Made by a program: the position numbers and the translations under genes. A stretch of DNA of 64,000 bases, taken from the NCBI RefSeq assembly GCF_023546765.1, contig NZ_CP097484.1, forward strand, positions 5,380,501-5,444,500. The letters are read 5' to 3'. Position 1 is the stretch's first letter. Each line of letters opens with the position of its first letter. The notes beneath the pieces were generated by a model. The model ran no database searches, had not been told where the DNA came from, and worked only from the letters and a program-made list of their open reading frames with translations. This stretch comes from Methylobacterium tardum. GTDB lineage: Bacteria; Pseudomonadota; Alphaproteobacteria; Rhizobiales; Beijerinckiaceae. Positions 46,305-54,789 of the stretch are shown piece after piece.

Positions 46305-47486
46305 TCAGTTGGTCACCGCGACGATCTCACCGTCCTTGAAGCGGGTGAACACGTAATCGTTCGGGCCGAGCGCGTCGTGCTGGCCGGGGGCGAAGGGCTT
46401 GTCGTAGGTTTTGATCAGGCCCGGATAGGTGCCGATCTTGTAGAAGCCGTCGCGGACCTTCGGGCCTTCGGTGGAGCCGGCGGCCTGGATGGCGAGCGCC
46501 AGCAGGTGGGTCGCGTCGTAGGCGTTGGCGATGCCGACGGCGGGGGTGACGTCGGCCATCGACTTGATCGCCGGGTACTTGGCCTTGAGCGCGTCGAGCA
46601 CCGCGCTCGCCTTCGGAGACGTGTTGCCGGCAAAAGTGAAGGTCTGGATGAAGTGGACCTTACCGGCGCTCGGGCCGGCGAGCTCGTCGAAGCGCCCGCC
46701 CGCCGGGCCCCAATGCGAGACGACCGGCACCGACCAGCCCATCCGGTCGAGGGACTTCACCACCTGGGCCGAGGGGCCGACATTGCCGACCAGGAACAGC
46801 GCGTCGGCCCCGGCCTCCTTCAGCCGGGACAGCTGGGGCACCATGTCGACGTCGTTGGCCTCGTACTTCTCGATGCCCGCCGCCGGGAGGTTGGCCGCCT
46901 GCAGGGCGTCCTTGAGGCCCTTCTGGTTCGACTCGCCCCAGGCGTTGTTGACGAGGATCATGCCGGGCTTTTTCGCCCCGTAGGTCTTCACCGCGTAGGC
47001 GACCAGCGCCTCGTCGACGAGGGCGTCGACCGCGGAGACCCGGAAGGCGTAATTGTCGGCGGCGCCGTTGCGGGTGATGCCGGTGCCGGCCGCCCAGGGG
47101 CCGATGAACGGCACCTTCATCTGGTTGGCGATCGGCACGATCGCCATCGAGACCGGCGTGTCGAGGCCGCCGACCACCGCGACGACGCCGACCCGCTGGA
47201 TCAGCTCGCGGGTCGCCAGCACGCCCTTGGACGGGTTGGCCTCGTCGTCGCGGGCCACGAGCTCGAGGGGGCGCCCGAGGACGCCGCCCTTGGCGTTGAT
47301 CTCGTCGATGGCGAGACCGATCCCGCGGGAGATCGCCTCGCCGGACTTGGCGGACTGGCCGCTCAGGGCGGTCACGAGGCCGATCTTGACGGTGTCGGCC
47401 GCTTGCGCGGTCGAGACGGCGAGGCCGAGCAGGGCGCTCGTCGTCACCGCGATGCGGCGCAGGGTCGGGGGCAGGAAGGAGGCCAT
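46305..47486 (-). CDS. Branched-chain-type ABC transporter substrate-binding protein
   Basis: The 393-residue protein starts with a signal peptide ending near residue 30 (VSTAQA). The mature domain fits the LivK/AmiC fold with VKIGLVTALSGQSAKSGEAI, NAKGGVLGRPLELVARDDEA and VGPSAQVVKSLDRMGW. The start at 47486 is the ATG that directly precedes the signal. It completes the transporter set of four domains in three genes. The ligand is not an obvious branched-chain amino acid; the neighbours suggest a ureide or carbamoyl compound. Confidence 0.92.
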   Translation of the reverse strand: MASFLPPTLRRIAVTTSALLGLAVSTAQAADTVKIGLVTALSGQSAKSGEAISRGIGLAIDEINAKGGVLGRPLELVARDDEANPSKGVLATRELIQRVGVVAVVGGLDTPVSMAIVPIANQMKVPFIGPWAAGTGITRNGAADNYAFRVSAVDALVDEALVAYAVKTYGAKKPGMILVNNAWGESNQKGLKDALQAANLPAAGIEKYEANDVDMVPQLSRLKEAGADALFLVGNVGPSAQVVKSLDRMGWSVPVVSHWGPAGGRFDELAGPSAGKVHFIQTFTFAGNTSPKASAVLDALKAKYPAIKSMADVTPAVGIANAYDATHLLALAIQAAGSTEGPKVRDGFYKIGTYPGLIKTYDKPFAPGQHDALGPNDYVFTRFKDGEIVAVTN

Positions 47487-47616
47487 GGCGTGTCTCCGAG
47501 GGCGGGGCGCAGCCTGCCGAGCGCAACCTCCATGCCACTGAAAACCCGATGCTTCGCCGCCCGGAGGGCCGCCGTGCGTGCACCTCAGGAGGCATTCTGT
47601 GCTCAATCACGTGCCA

Positions 47617-47630
47617 AAGTGCATACACTT
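47617..47630. promoter_or_regulatory. Candidate GntR operator
   Basis: AAGTGCATACACTT is a perfect inverted repeat (arms AAGTG and CACTT). It lies in the region divergent between the transporter operon and the NTF2-like gene, where the GntR protein encoded at 48113 could bind. GntR sites of this class often contain a central ACNA/TNGT pattern, which is partly met here. Confidence 0.45.
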
Positions 47631-47685
47631 CCCGCATGCACCGGTTGGTCTTTTGCGGCACGTTAGGCCCGACAGGAGGCCTGCC

Positions 47686-48102
47686 ATGACCGACGTGATC
47701 CACGATGCCGCCACCGCGCGCGACGCCGCCAACGTCACCGCCTATCTCGAGGCTTCGATGGTGCCGGATCCCGAGACGGCCGCGCGCTACATGGCGCCGA
47801 ACACGCGGATCGTGTTCACCGGCGCCCGGGTGTTCAACCATCCGTCCGAGGTCACGGCCTTCAATGCCGGCCGCTACGCCTGGGTGAAGAAGCGGATGGA
47901 GCGGCTGGACGTGGTGCCGGGCGACGGCGTCACCACGGTCTACAGCCTCGGCACCCTGTACGGCGCATGGCCGGACGGCACCCCGTTCGAGGGCAACCGC
48001 TACGTCGACCGCTTCACCGTGCGCGACGGGCTGATCGTCGGCATGGAGGTCTGGAACGACAGCGCCGAGCGCCTGCTGACCAAGCACGGCCTTACGGCCT
48101 GA
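47686..48102 (+). CDS. NTF2-like (SnoaL/KetoSteroid-isomerase fold) small protein
   Basis: The 138-residue protein has the NTF2-like cone pattern: helices with AANVTAYLEASMVPDPETAARYM, then beta strands including RIVFTGARVF and GNRYVDRFTVRDGLIVGMEVWND. The start at 47686 has a clear CAGGAGG ribosome-binding site. The fold includes isomerases, dehydratases and binding proteins, so the reaction is not fixed. It is transcribed divergently from the transporter operon and next to the GntR gene, suggesting a role in the same pathway. Confidence 0.85.
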   Translation: MTDVIHDAATARDAANVTAYLEASMVPDPETAARYMAPNTRIVFTGARVFNHPSEVTAFNAGRYAWVKKRMERLDVVPGDGVTTVYSLGTLYGAWPDGTPFEGNRYVDRFTVRDGLIVGMEVWNDSAERLLTKHGLTA

Positions 48103-48112
48103 CGCCGCGGGC

Positions 48113-48814
48113 TCAGGCCCCGCCGCCCGCGACGTAGGGCGCCAGCAGGCGTGCGAGATCGCGCTCGCGCGGGGCCGGCGGGACGATGCGTGCCCGGTCC
48201 GCCACCGCGTCGAGATGGTGGTCCATGAGCGCGGCGGCGCGCTCGGCATCGCCCGCGACCAGGGCGGCGACGATGTCGCGGTGCTCGCTGACAGCGCAGT
48301 CCGAGGAATGCGGGCGGCTGTAGAGGGACAGGATCAGGGCGCAGCGATAGCCGAGTTCCGCGACGTAGCGGGTCAGCACGGCGCTCCCGGTCATCTCGGC
48401 GAGCATCAGGTGGAATTCGGTGGCGAGCCGGATCGACAGCGCCTCCGGCCCGCCCCGGGCGGCCTCCTCGCGAGCGATCTGGTCCAGCAGGCCCTGGCGC
48501 TGTTCCGGGCTGAGCTGCCCGGCGAGGCGGCGCACCACCAGCCGCTCCAGGCCGAGACGCACGTCGAAGGTGTCGCGCGCCTCCTCCCAGCTCGGCGTCG
48601 CCACGACGGCGATGCGGTTGCGGCGCAGGTCGACTAGCCCTTCCCCGGCCAGCCGCAGCAGGGCCTGCCGCGCGATGGTGCGGCTGACCCCGAACCGCTC
48701 GCCGAGGGCATCCTCGGGCAGACGGTCTCCGGGGGCGAGCGCCCGCTCCACGATGGCGTGCCGCAGCGCCTGGCAGATCGCGCCCACGCGATCCCCGTCG
48801 TCTCGCGCCTTCAT
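48113..48814 (-). CDS. GntR (FadR/FCD type) transcriptional regulator
   Basis: The 233-residue protein has the winged GntR HTH at about 10-75 (RLPEDALGERFGVSRTIARQ) and an all-helical FCD effector domain at about 80-215 containing the metal-type residues in LATEFHLMLAEMTG and VSEHRDIVAALVAGD. Such regulators usually repress catabolic operons and are released by an intermediate of the pathway. It converges with the NTF2-like gene and lies close to the candidate operator at 47617-47630. Confidence 0.9.
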   Translation of the reverse strand: MKARDDGDRVGAICQALRHAIVERALAPGDRLPEDALGERFGVSRTIARQALLRLAGEGLVDLRRNRIAVVATPSWEEARDTFDVRLGLERLVVRRLAGQLSPEQRQGLLDQIAREEAARGGPEALSIRLATEFHLMLAEMTGSAVLTRYVAELGYRCALILSLYSRPHSSDCAVSEHRDIVAALVAGDAERAAALMDHHLDAVADRARIVPPAPRERDLARLLAPYVAGGGA

Positions 48815-49134
48815 CGACGTCCCGGGCTTGGCGCCACCGCCCCTGCGGATTGGTCGGTCATGATCCTCTCGGGGTCGCGATCCGCTCCGGCGACCCGGAC
48901 GGATGTCCCATGCGCTGTCTGCCGAAGCGGACCTCCGGGTGCAACGGTCACGCCAGCCGTTTCGGACAGGCTCGGAGCCCGTCCGCCTTTCCGACCGACC
49001 CTATCGGGAGCGGACGGGCGGCGTCCGGCCAATGGCGCCCGTTCACGGCCGGACAGACGGCGGACAAGCAGGCACCCGGAATGGCCGCCTTCGCCGCATG
49101 TTGCGGAGATCCGGAAAGCGCCCTATCGGCGGCG

Positions 49135-49845
49135 ATGATGCCCGGCCGATCCCTGCGCACCGTCAGGTCCGATAGCCTTTTCGACGAAGTCAGCGCGCGG
49201 CTCCCGCTGTTCGAGGCTCTGCCGCCCGACACGCTCCAGCATCTCGTGACGGCGGGTTTCGGCCGCGGTTTCCTGACGGCCTCCCTGCGGGCCCGTCTGC
49301 GTAAGGCCGGGTACCGGGATCTCGGTCACCTGGCCCAGTCGTCGCCGGAGGCGATCAGCGGGATCCGGAAGTTCGGTCCGGTCCGCGTCGCGGCGGTTCG
49401 GACGTTCATCCTCAACGAGATCGCCCGGTGGCTGCCGGGCGCACGCGATGTGCACACGGAGGGGGCCACCGGAACGCGGAGGCTCGGACGGCTGCGGGAC
49501 ATTCCGGTCGAGCGTCTGCCCCTGGGCGCCGACGCCATCGCCGCGCTCGGCTTGGCGGGCGGGACCTGCGCGGATCTCGCCGACCGGTCACGCCGCGACC
49601 TCCTGGGCACAGGCGCCGTGATGTCCGGCGATGTGGATCGCCTCGTCGCGACGCTCGCCCGCTTCCTGGCCGTGGCCGGCGCGCCTGCTCCGCGCGCCGC
49701 GGACGCGACGATGGACGCGCCCGCGACGGACGCGGAGGTCGTCGCGGCGCGCCGTGCCGCTCTGCGCGCGCAGCAGGATCGCGAGTGGGAGGAGGCCGCC
49801 CCGGCCGGAGATCGGCGTCAGGGTGGCACGTCCCGCACGGCCTGA
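49135..49845 (+). CDS. Protein with helix-hairpin-helix-like domains, unknown function
   Basis: The product of about 236 residues contains two regions with the HhH/RNA polymerase alpha-CTD-like pattern: AGYRDLGHLAQSSPEAISG followed by IRKFGPVRVAAVRTFI, and a second looser one on IPVERLPLGADAIAALGLAG. A start at 49081 is possible; 49135 was chosen for the domain boundary. HhH domains bind DNA without sequence specificity. I recognise no full-length family, and the neighbours do not explain it. Confidence 0.55.
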   Translation: MMPGRSLRTVRSDSLFDEVSARLPLFEALPPDTLQHLVTAGFGRGFLTASLRARLRKAGYRDLGHLAQSSPEAISGIRKFGPVRVAAVRTFILNEIARWLPGARDVHTEGATGTRRLGRLRDIPVERLPLGADAIAALGLAGGTCADLADRSRRDLLGTGAVMSGDVDRLVATLARFLAVAGAPAPRAADATMDAPATDAEVVAARRAALRAQQDREWEEAAPAGDRRQGGTSRTA

Positions 49846-49939
49846 ACGCGTACCCGCGCCATCCCCGCAGGACCGGATCAAAGTCCGCGGAGGCGGGCCG
49901 ACCCGGAGCATGCTACGGTGTAGTCGGGGAGGATGAGCG

Positions 49940-51244
49940 ATGCGACGGCGGTACGCCGCGCCCGCTGCTGCGCTGGCCGTCATCATCGCCGCTGCAGCCG
50001 GCGCGATCCTCGTGCATGTCCTGCTCGGGCTGTTCGAGCTCAAGCTCGCCATCGCCGAGACGAGCACCGAGGATCGTCAGGCCGCCACGGCCCTGATCGG
50101 ATTGTTCTCCGCCGAGCATCCGCGCGTGCGGATCAGGACCGTCCTGGCGCCGGATCGGTTGGGCACCGCGGCGGCCCTGGACAGGGGTGAGGCCCAACTC
50201 GCCCTCGTGCGCGCCGACGCCGCTCCGCAGGACGGACAGACGCTCGTCATCACCCGTCGCGACGCTGTGGTGTTCGTCGCCCCCGGTGGCAGCCACGTCG
50301 ACAGCATCGCCAAGCTGCGCGGAGAAACGGTGGCGCTCCTGGATGGGCGTAAGCTCGACCCGCACCTGCTCGACCGCATCCTGACGCATTACGGCGTCCC
50401 GCCCGAGAGCGTGCGCCGCGAGGTGCTGCGTATGGATCAACTGACCGACGCAGCACGGCACCATCGCATCGGCGCGGTTTTTGTCGTCGCGCCCGTCGCC
50501 GGCAAGGTGTGGCTGCCGCTCTACACGGCCCTGCGCAAGGGCTCCGGTGCGCCGCGGACCTTCGAGGTCGACGAGGCGGCCGCGCTTGCCCGCGAGCACC
50601 CGGTCCTGAGCACGATCGACCTGCCCAAAGGCGCGTTCGTGGGCTCGATCCCGGCGCCCAGTGACGACATCACGACCCTGTCGGTCAGTCACCGGCTCGT
50701 CGCGCGCAGCAGAATGCCGGATTGGCTCGCCGGCGAGATCACGCGGGAGGTCCTGACCGGCAAGCCGAAGCTCGTCGCCATGGACGATGACCTCAGCGGG
50801 ATCGAGGCGCCGGACACGGACGACAAGGCCCAGGCGCTGCCGATCCATCCGGGCGCGGCCGCCTACCTGTCGGGCAACCTGCCGAGCTTGTCCGACCAAG
50901 CCCAGAGCGTGGCCTATTGGCTCGGACTGGTGGCGAGCGCGATCGCCTCGTTGAGCGCGACCGGCATGGCGTTGCATCACCGCTATCGGCCGCCGCGACC
51001 GCCGACGCGGGTCATGCGCCTCCTGGAGATCTGGTTGGCCGTGCGCACGGCCGACGCGGCGGACTTGGCCGGTCTGGAGGCGGAGACGGACGCGATCGTG
51101 GAGGCCGTCGTCCGGGAGGAGGCGCACGGGCGCACGGAGACCATCGAGATGCGGCTCGTCGCGCTCCTCGCCACCCATGTGCACGAGGCGGTGCGCCGTC
51201 GGGCCGGGCGTGCCGTCGCGGGCGGCCCTCATCCCGTCCCGTGA
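49940..51244 (+). CDS. TAXI-type TRAP transporter solute-binding protein, membrane-anchored, without a permease partner
   Basis: The 434-residue protein has an N-terminal membrane segment at about 8-31, then the TAXI binding fold with ALDRGEAQLALVRADAAP, RDAVVFVAPGGSHV and SIAKLRGETVALLDG, and a second C-terminal membrane segment near 327-343. A normal TAXI protein is a free periplasmic binder with a TRAP permease next to it; here both membrane anchors and the lack of a permease gene are unusual. It may be a signalling or chaperone-like relative instead of a transporter subunit. Confidence 0.78.
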   Translation: MRRRYAAPAAALAVIIAAAAGAILVHVLLGLFELKLAIAETSTEDRQAATALIGLFSAEHPRVRIRTVLAPDRLGTAAALDRGEAQLALVRADAAPQDGQTLVITRRDAVVFVAPGGSHVDSIAKLRGETVALLDGRKLDPHLLDRILTHYGVPPESVRREVLRMDQLTDAARHHRIGAVFVVAPVAGKVWLPLYTALRKGSGAPRTFEVDEAAALAREHPVLSTIDLPKGAFVGSIPAPSDDITTLSVSHRLVARSRMPDWLAGEITREVLTGKPKLVAMDDDLSGIEAPDTDDKAQALPIHPGAAAYLSGNLPSLSDQAQSVAYWLGLVASAIASLSATGMALHHRYRPPRPPTRVMRLLEIWLAVRTADAADLAGLEAETDAIVEAVVREEAHGRTETIEMRLVALLATHVHEAVRRRAGRAVAGGPHPVP

Positions 51245-51619
51245 CAGAGGCCAGGAATCGCTGGCTTGGCTGAGGGGCGCGACCGGCGCCGCGTCCGGTG
51301 CTCGGCGGGACAGGGCGTCGAACCCGTCCCGGCCGGTGATCGCGGCGAACGGGCGAACCACGGGCCGGGCCTGCTGGTCCACAGCGCACGTGGCGAGCGC
51401 GATATTGATGCCGCCTTGCAGGCTTGATGACGATCCGCCCTGAATGCGGAACAGCTCGACGCTTCGCCCTGTATACGATCGATCCGAATGCCGGTGGTCC
51501 GGGGTTCGCGGGCGTCGGCCGGCCGGTACGCGTGACCGATCCCGTGAGGCTCTCTCTGGAGACGCTGGCGGCGTGGGGACACCTTTCGGTGCCGGTTCCT
51601 TTGGGGAGTGGTGGGCAGC
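51245..51619. other. Intergenic region before the dehydrogenase
   Basis: About 375 bases with only short overlapping frames. The end contains GGGGAGTGG at a good distance from the dehydrogenase ATG. No RNA gene or repeat is evident. Confidence 0.4.
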
Positions 51620-52333
51620 ATGAGTAGCGCGGTCGTCGTCGGCGCCTCGGGCGGGATCGGCCGCGCCCTCGTTGCGGCGCTCGCGGCAGGCGGTATGAAC
51701 GAGCCCGTCTTCGCTCTGTCGCGTGCGCAGGTGTCCCAACCCGAACCTGTGCGCTCCCTGTCCGTCGACATCACGGACGAGGCGTCCATCGCGGCTGCGG
51801 CCCAGGCGGTCGGAACGGCGGGACCGGTCGGGCTGGTCCTCGTCGCCAGCGGCTTGCTGCACGGGCCGGATATCGCGCCGGAGAAGGCGATCCGCGCCCT
51901 GGATCCGGCCGCGATGACCCGGGTGTTCGCCGTGAACGCCATCGGCCCCGCGCTCGTGGCCAAGCATTTCCTGCCGCTGATGCCGCGTACCGAACGCGGT
52001 GTGTTCGCGGCTCTCTCCGCACGCGTCGGCTCGATCGGCGACAACCGCCTGGGTGGATGGTACGCTTACCGGGCGTCGAAGGCGGCGCTGAACCAGATCC
52101 TCCGCACCCTCGCCGTCGAGACGGCGCGCAGCCACCCGGGGTTGATCGTCGTCGGTCTCCATCCCGGAACCGTGCGGACGGCGTTGTCCCACCCGTTTCG
52201 CCCGCAGGCTGGAACGCCCGGCGTGTTCACGCCCGACGCGAGTGCAGCCCATCTGCTGCGGGTCGTGTCCGGGCTGCAGAGCCGGGATTCCGGTCAGACC
52301 TTCGCGTGGGACGGGCAGCCGATCCCGCCGTGA
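51620..52333 (+). CDS. Short-chain dehydrogenase, C-factor-like
   Basis: The 237-residue protein has the Rossmann start VVVGASGGIGRALV at residues 5-18, an NAIG motif (AVNAIGPALVAKHF) at the expected place, and the catalytic YRASK with a preceding Ser in LSARVGSIG. The start was taken at ATG 51620 instead of the upstream GTGs. Such enzymes of this size, with a poor match to the usual C-terminus, are often called C-factor family dehydrogenases. Neighbours give no substrate. Confidence 0.85.
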   Translation: MSSAVVVGASGGIGRALVAALAAGGMNEPVFALSRAQVSQPEPVRSLSVDITDEASIAAAAQAVGTAGPVGLVLVASGLLHGPDIAPEKAIRALDPAAMTRVFAVNAIGPALVAKHFLPLMPRTERGVFAALSARVGSIGDNRLGGWYAYRASKAALNQILRTLAVETARSHPGLIVVGLHPGTVRTALSHPFRPQAGTPGVFTPDASAAHLLRVVSGLQSRDSGQTFAWDGQPIPP

Positions 52334-52741
52334 TGCGGGCCCGATATCGTCATTCTCCCGATGGTAGATCTTCAAATCCCGGTCGGGCGGAGATGATGCC
52401 GAGGATGCCGGCGTCTTCGAGGATCGGCGGGTCCTGCGCAACGGGGCGCTTCCTGCGGCCGGATCGACGGGAGCCGCTCCTCGGCGAAGAGACCGTCGGG
52501 AGCGGCCCTGCATGCGCCTCTCAGCGCGTCACGCGATGGCGGGCCGGTCTCCGGTCCCGCGTGGCGTGGGCCGCGTCAGAACCGATGATGATGACCGCGC
52601 CTGTGCAGGCCCGGGACGAAGCGTCGGTGATGATGGCGCCCATGCCAGGACCGCCAACCGCGATGCTCGAAGCGGGCGAGCGTGACCGGAGTATCGACCG
52701 TTCCCAGACCGGTTCCAGGGACGGGGGCGGCCGAGGGGCCT
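52334..52741. other. Gap with a possible remnant of a small His-rich protein
   Basis: Minus-strand frame ending at 52576 encodes a short His/Arg-rich end (WHGRHHHRRF, RRGHHHRF), typical of small envelope proteins, but no start codon or signal peptide precedes it in frame. I do not call a gene here. Confidence 0.3.
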
Positions 52742-53341
52742 TCAAACCCCCTGGCTCTGGCCGAAAGCTTTGAGTGAGACGCCCGCGACCTCCCGCAACG
52801 CGTCACGGTCGGCCCCGGAGGAGGCCAGGACGCCCATGCCCGACGCGATTGTCGACAGGAAGCGCGCCAGCGCCGCCGGGTCGGCATCCTCCGCGAGATC
52901 GCCCTCCTGCTTCGCCTGAACGAACCGCTCGCGGAGCTCCGTCTCCGTCTGCGCGCGCCGGGACGCGAGCTCGAAGGGGATGTTCTCCGAGCCGGCCCCG
53001 CAGGCGAGCCCGCCCTGGACCAGGAGGCAACCGGGCGGGTTGGCCGGATCGGTATGGCTCTCCGCGATGCTGCTCAGGAAGCGCTCGGCCACGTCGCGGG
53101 CGGTGGCGCCGGCAAGCACGTAGCCCATATGGGCGGACCGCCGCTCCGCGTAGCGGTCGAGGGCGGCCTTGAGCAGGCCTTCCTTGCTGCCGAAGGCCGC
53201 GTAGAGGCTCGGCGGCTTGATGCCCATCGCTTTCGTCAGCATGGCGAGGCTCGCGCCGTCGTACCCGTGGCGCCAGAACACCTCCATCGCGTCGTCGAGG
53301 GCCTTGTCCGTGTCGAACGACCGGGGCCGACCCATCACCAT
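52742..53341 (-). CDS. TetR family regulator
   Basis: The 199-residue protein has the TetR helix-turn-helix at about 13-52 (AMEVFWRHGYDGASLAMLTK, GSKEGLLKAALDRY) and a helical ligand domain. The start was taken at 53341; 53335 is also possible. It is divergent from the RND adaptor gene at 53410, the usual arrangement for a local repressor of a drug efflux pump. The intergenic region contains an AT-rich stretch (53345-53390) that could hold its operator. Confidence 0.9.
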   Translation of the reverse strand: MVMGRPRSFDTDKALDDAMEVFWRHGYDGASLAMLTKAMGIKPPSLYAAFGSKEGLLKAALDRYAERRSAHMGYVLAGATARDVAERFLSSIAESHTDPANPPGCLLVQGGLACGAGSENIPFELASRRAQTETELRERFVQAKQEGDLAEDADPAALARFLSTIASGMGVLASSGADRDALREVAGVSLKAFGQSQGV

Positions 53342-53409
53342 TGTCCGCGAACTCCAACTTTTGTATCGAGTGGTAGATAAGTCACTTGACGCCCCGCGTC
53401 CATGCCGAC

Positions 53410-54687
53410 ATGTGTAGCGCTCTGTACAGATGTCGGGGGCCAGCCTTGGAATCGCAGCGCCATTCTCCGTCGAACCGTTCCCGCCTCCGGCGCCTCGTCG
53501 GCGGCGGCCTCGCCCTCGCGGCGGCAGGGGCGTCCTACCACCTGATCCCGCTCTGGCCGATGTCCGGAACGCAGGCGGTCGCCGGCACGCCGCCGGCCGA
53601 GCAGGCCATGCCGGCCTCGGTCGCGACCCTCGAACCGCGGGAGGCGATCCTCTGGGACGAGTTCTCGGGGCGTCTGGAAGCCGTCGACCGCATCGACGTG
53701 CGCGCCCGCGTCGGCGGCGCGGTTCAGGCCACGCATTTCGCCGAAGGCGAACTGGTGAAGGCCGGCGACCTGCTGGTGAGCATCGATCCGGCACCCTACG
53801 CGGCGGAGGTCCAGCGCCTGGAAGCCCAGGTGGCGGGTGCCGAGGCGCGCGTCGCGATGACGTCGAGCGACCTCGAGCGCGGACAGAGGCTGTCGGACCA
53901 GCACATCGTCACGGCGCGCGACCTCGACGTCCGGGCGAACGCCTTCAAGGAGGCGAAAGCCAGCCTGGACGCCGCGAAGGCCGCGCTGGAAGCGGCGCGT
54001 CTGAACCTCGGCTACACCCAGGTCCGCGCGGCCGTGAGCGGCCGCGTCGGACGGCGTGAGATCACGCCGGGCAACCTCGTGGCAACCGGCGCGGGGGCCC
54101 CCGTGCTCACCACGCTGGTCTCGGTCGATCCCGTCTATGCCAGCTTCGATGCGGACGAGGGGGTCGTCCTGAAGGCGCTCGCCTCGATCGCCGAGCCGGC
54201 GGGCGGACGCGGCAAGCTCGACCGCATTCCCGTGGAGATGGCGACCGCCGACGGCACGCAGGCCAAGGGGCATCTGCAGTTCATCGACAACAAGGTCGAT
54301 GCCCGCAGCGGCACGATCCGCGTGCGTGCGACCTTCGCCAACGGCGACGGCCGCCTGATCCCCGGCCAGTTCGCGCGCATGCGGCTCGGTCAGGCCGCCC
54401 CCGGACGGCTTCTGCTCGTCGACGAGCGGGCCGTCGGCACCGATCAGGACAAGAAGTTCGTGCTCGTGGTGGGGGCGGACAATCGGGCCACGTTCCGGGT
54501 CGTCACGCTCGGCCGGGCCGTCGAGGGCCTGCGCGTCGTGACCTCCGGCCTGGCGGGCGGTGAGCGCATCGTGGTCAACGGGCTGCAGCGCATCCGTCCC
54601 GGCACCCTCGTGCAGCCCGAACCCGTCGCGATGGGCGGCCGGCCGCAGGACGCCGCCTCCGGGACGCGTCAGCTCGCCCAGCGCTGA
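53410..54687 (+). CDS. RND efflux periplasmic adaptor (membrane fusion protein)
   Basis: The product of about 425 residues has an N-terminal membrane anchor (GGGLALAAAGASYHLIPL), a lipoyl-like domain around EGELVKAGDLLVSIDPAPY, an alpha-hairpin with QVAGAEARVAMTSSDLERG, and a beta-barrel domain with VDARSGTIRVRATFANGDG. The start is uncertain between TTG at 53386, ATG at 53410 and TTG near 53446. It is transcribed with the RND permease 100 bases downstream. No outer membrane channel gene follows, so a shared TolC-type channel would be needed. Confidence 0.88.
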   Translation: MCSALYRCRGPALESQRHSPSNRSRLRRLVGGGLALAAAGASYHLIPLWPMSGTQAVAGTPPAEQAMPASVATLEPREAILWDEFSGRLEAVDRIDVRARVGGAVQATHFAEGELVKAGDLLVSIDPAPYAAEVQRLEAQVAGAEARVAMTSSDLERGQRLSDQHIVTARDLDVRANAFKEAKASLDAAKAALEAARLNLGYTQVRAAVSGRVGRREITPGNLVATGAGAPVLTTLVSVDPVYASFDADEGVVLKALASIAEPAGGRGKLDRIPVEMATADGTQAKGHLQFIDNKVDARSGTIRVRATFANGDGRLIPGQFARMRLGQAAPGRLLLVDERAVGTDQDKKFVLVVGADNRATFRVVTLGRAVEGLRVVTSGLAGGERIVVNGLQRIRPGTLVQPEPVAMGGRPQDAASGTRQLAQR

Positions 54688-54789
54688 CGGGGCGCCACGG
54701 CCCCACCTCGCCTTCTCACCGGACGCGTTGATCCGGCGGCCCGCGCGGCCGCCCGGTCCCGCTCTGGCCTCTCGCCCCCGGAGGGCGGC

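Noticed and set aside
52576..52700. Small His/Arg-rich protein on the minus strand
   Set aside because: No start codon or signal peptide in frame; at most a remnant.
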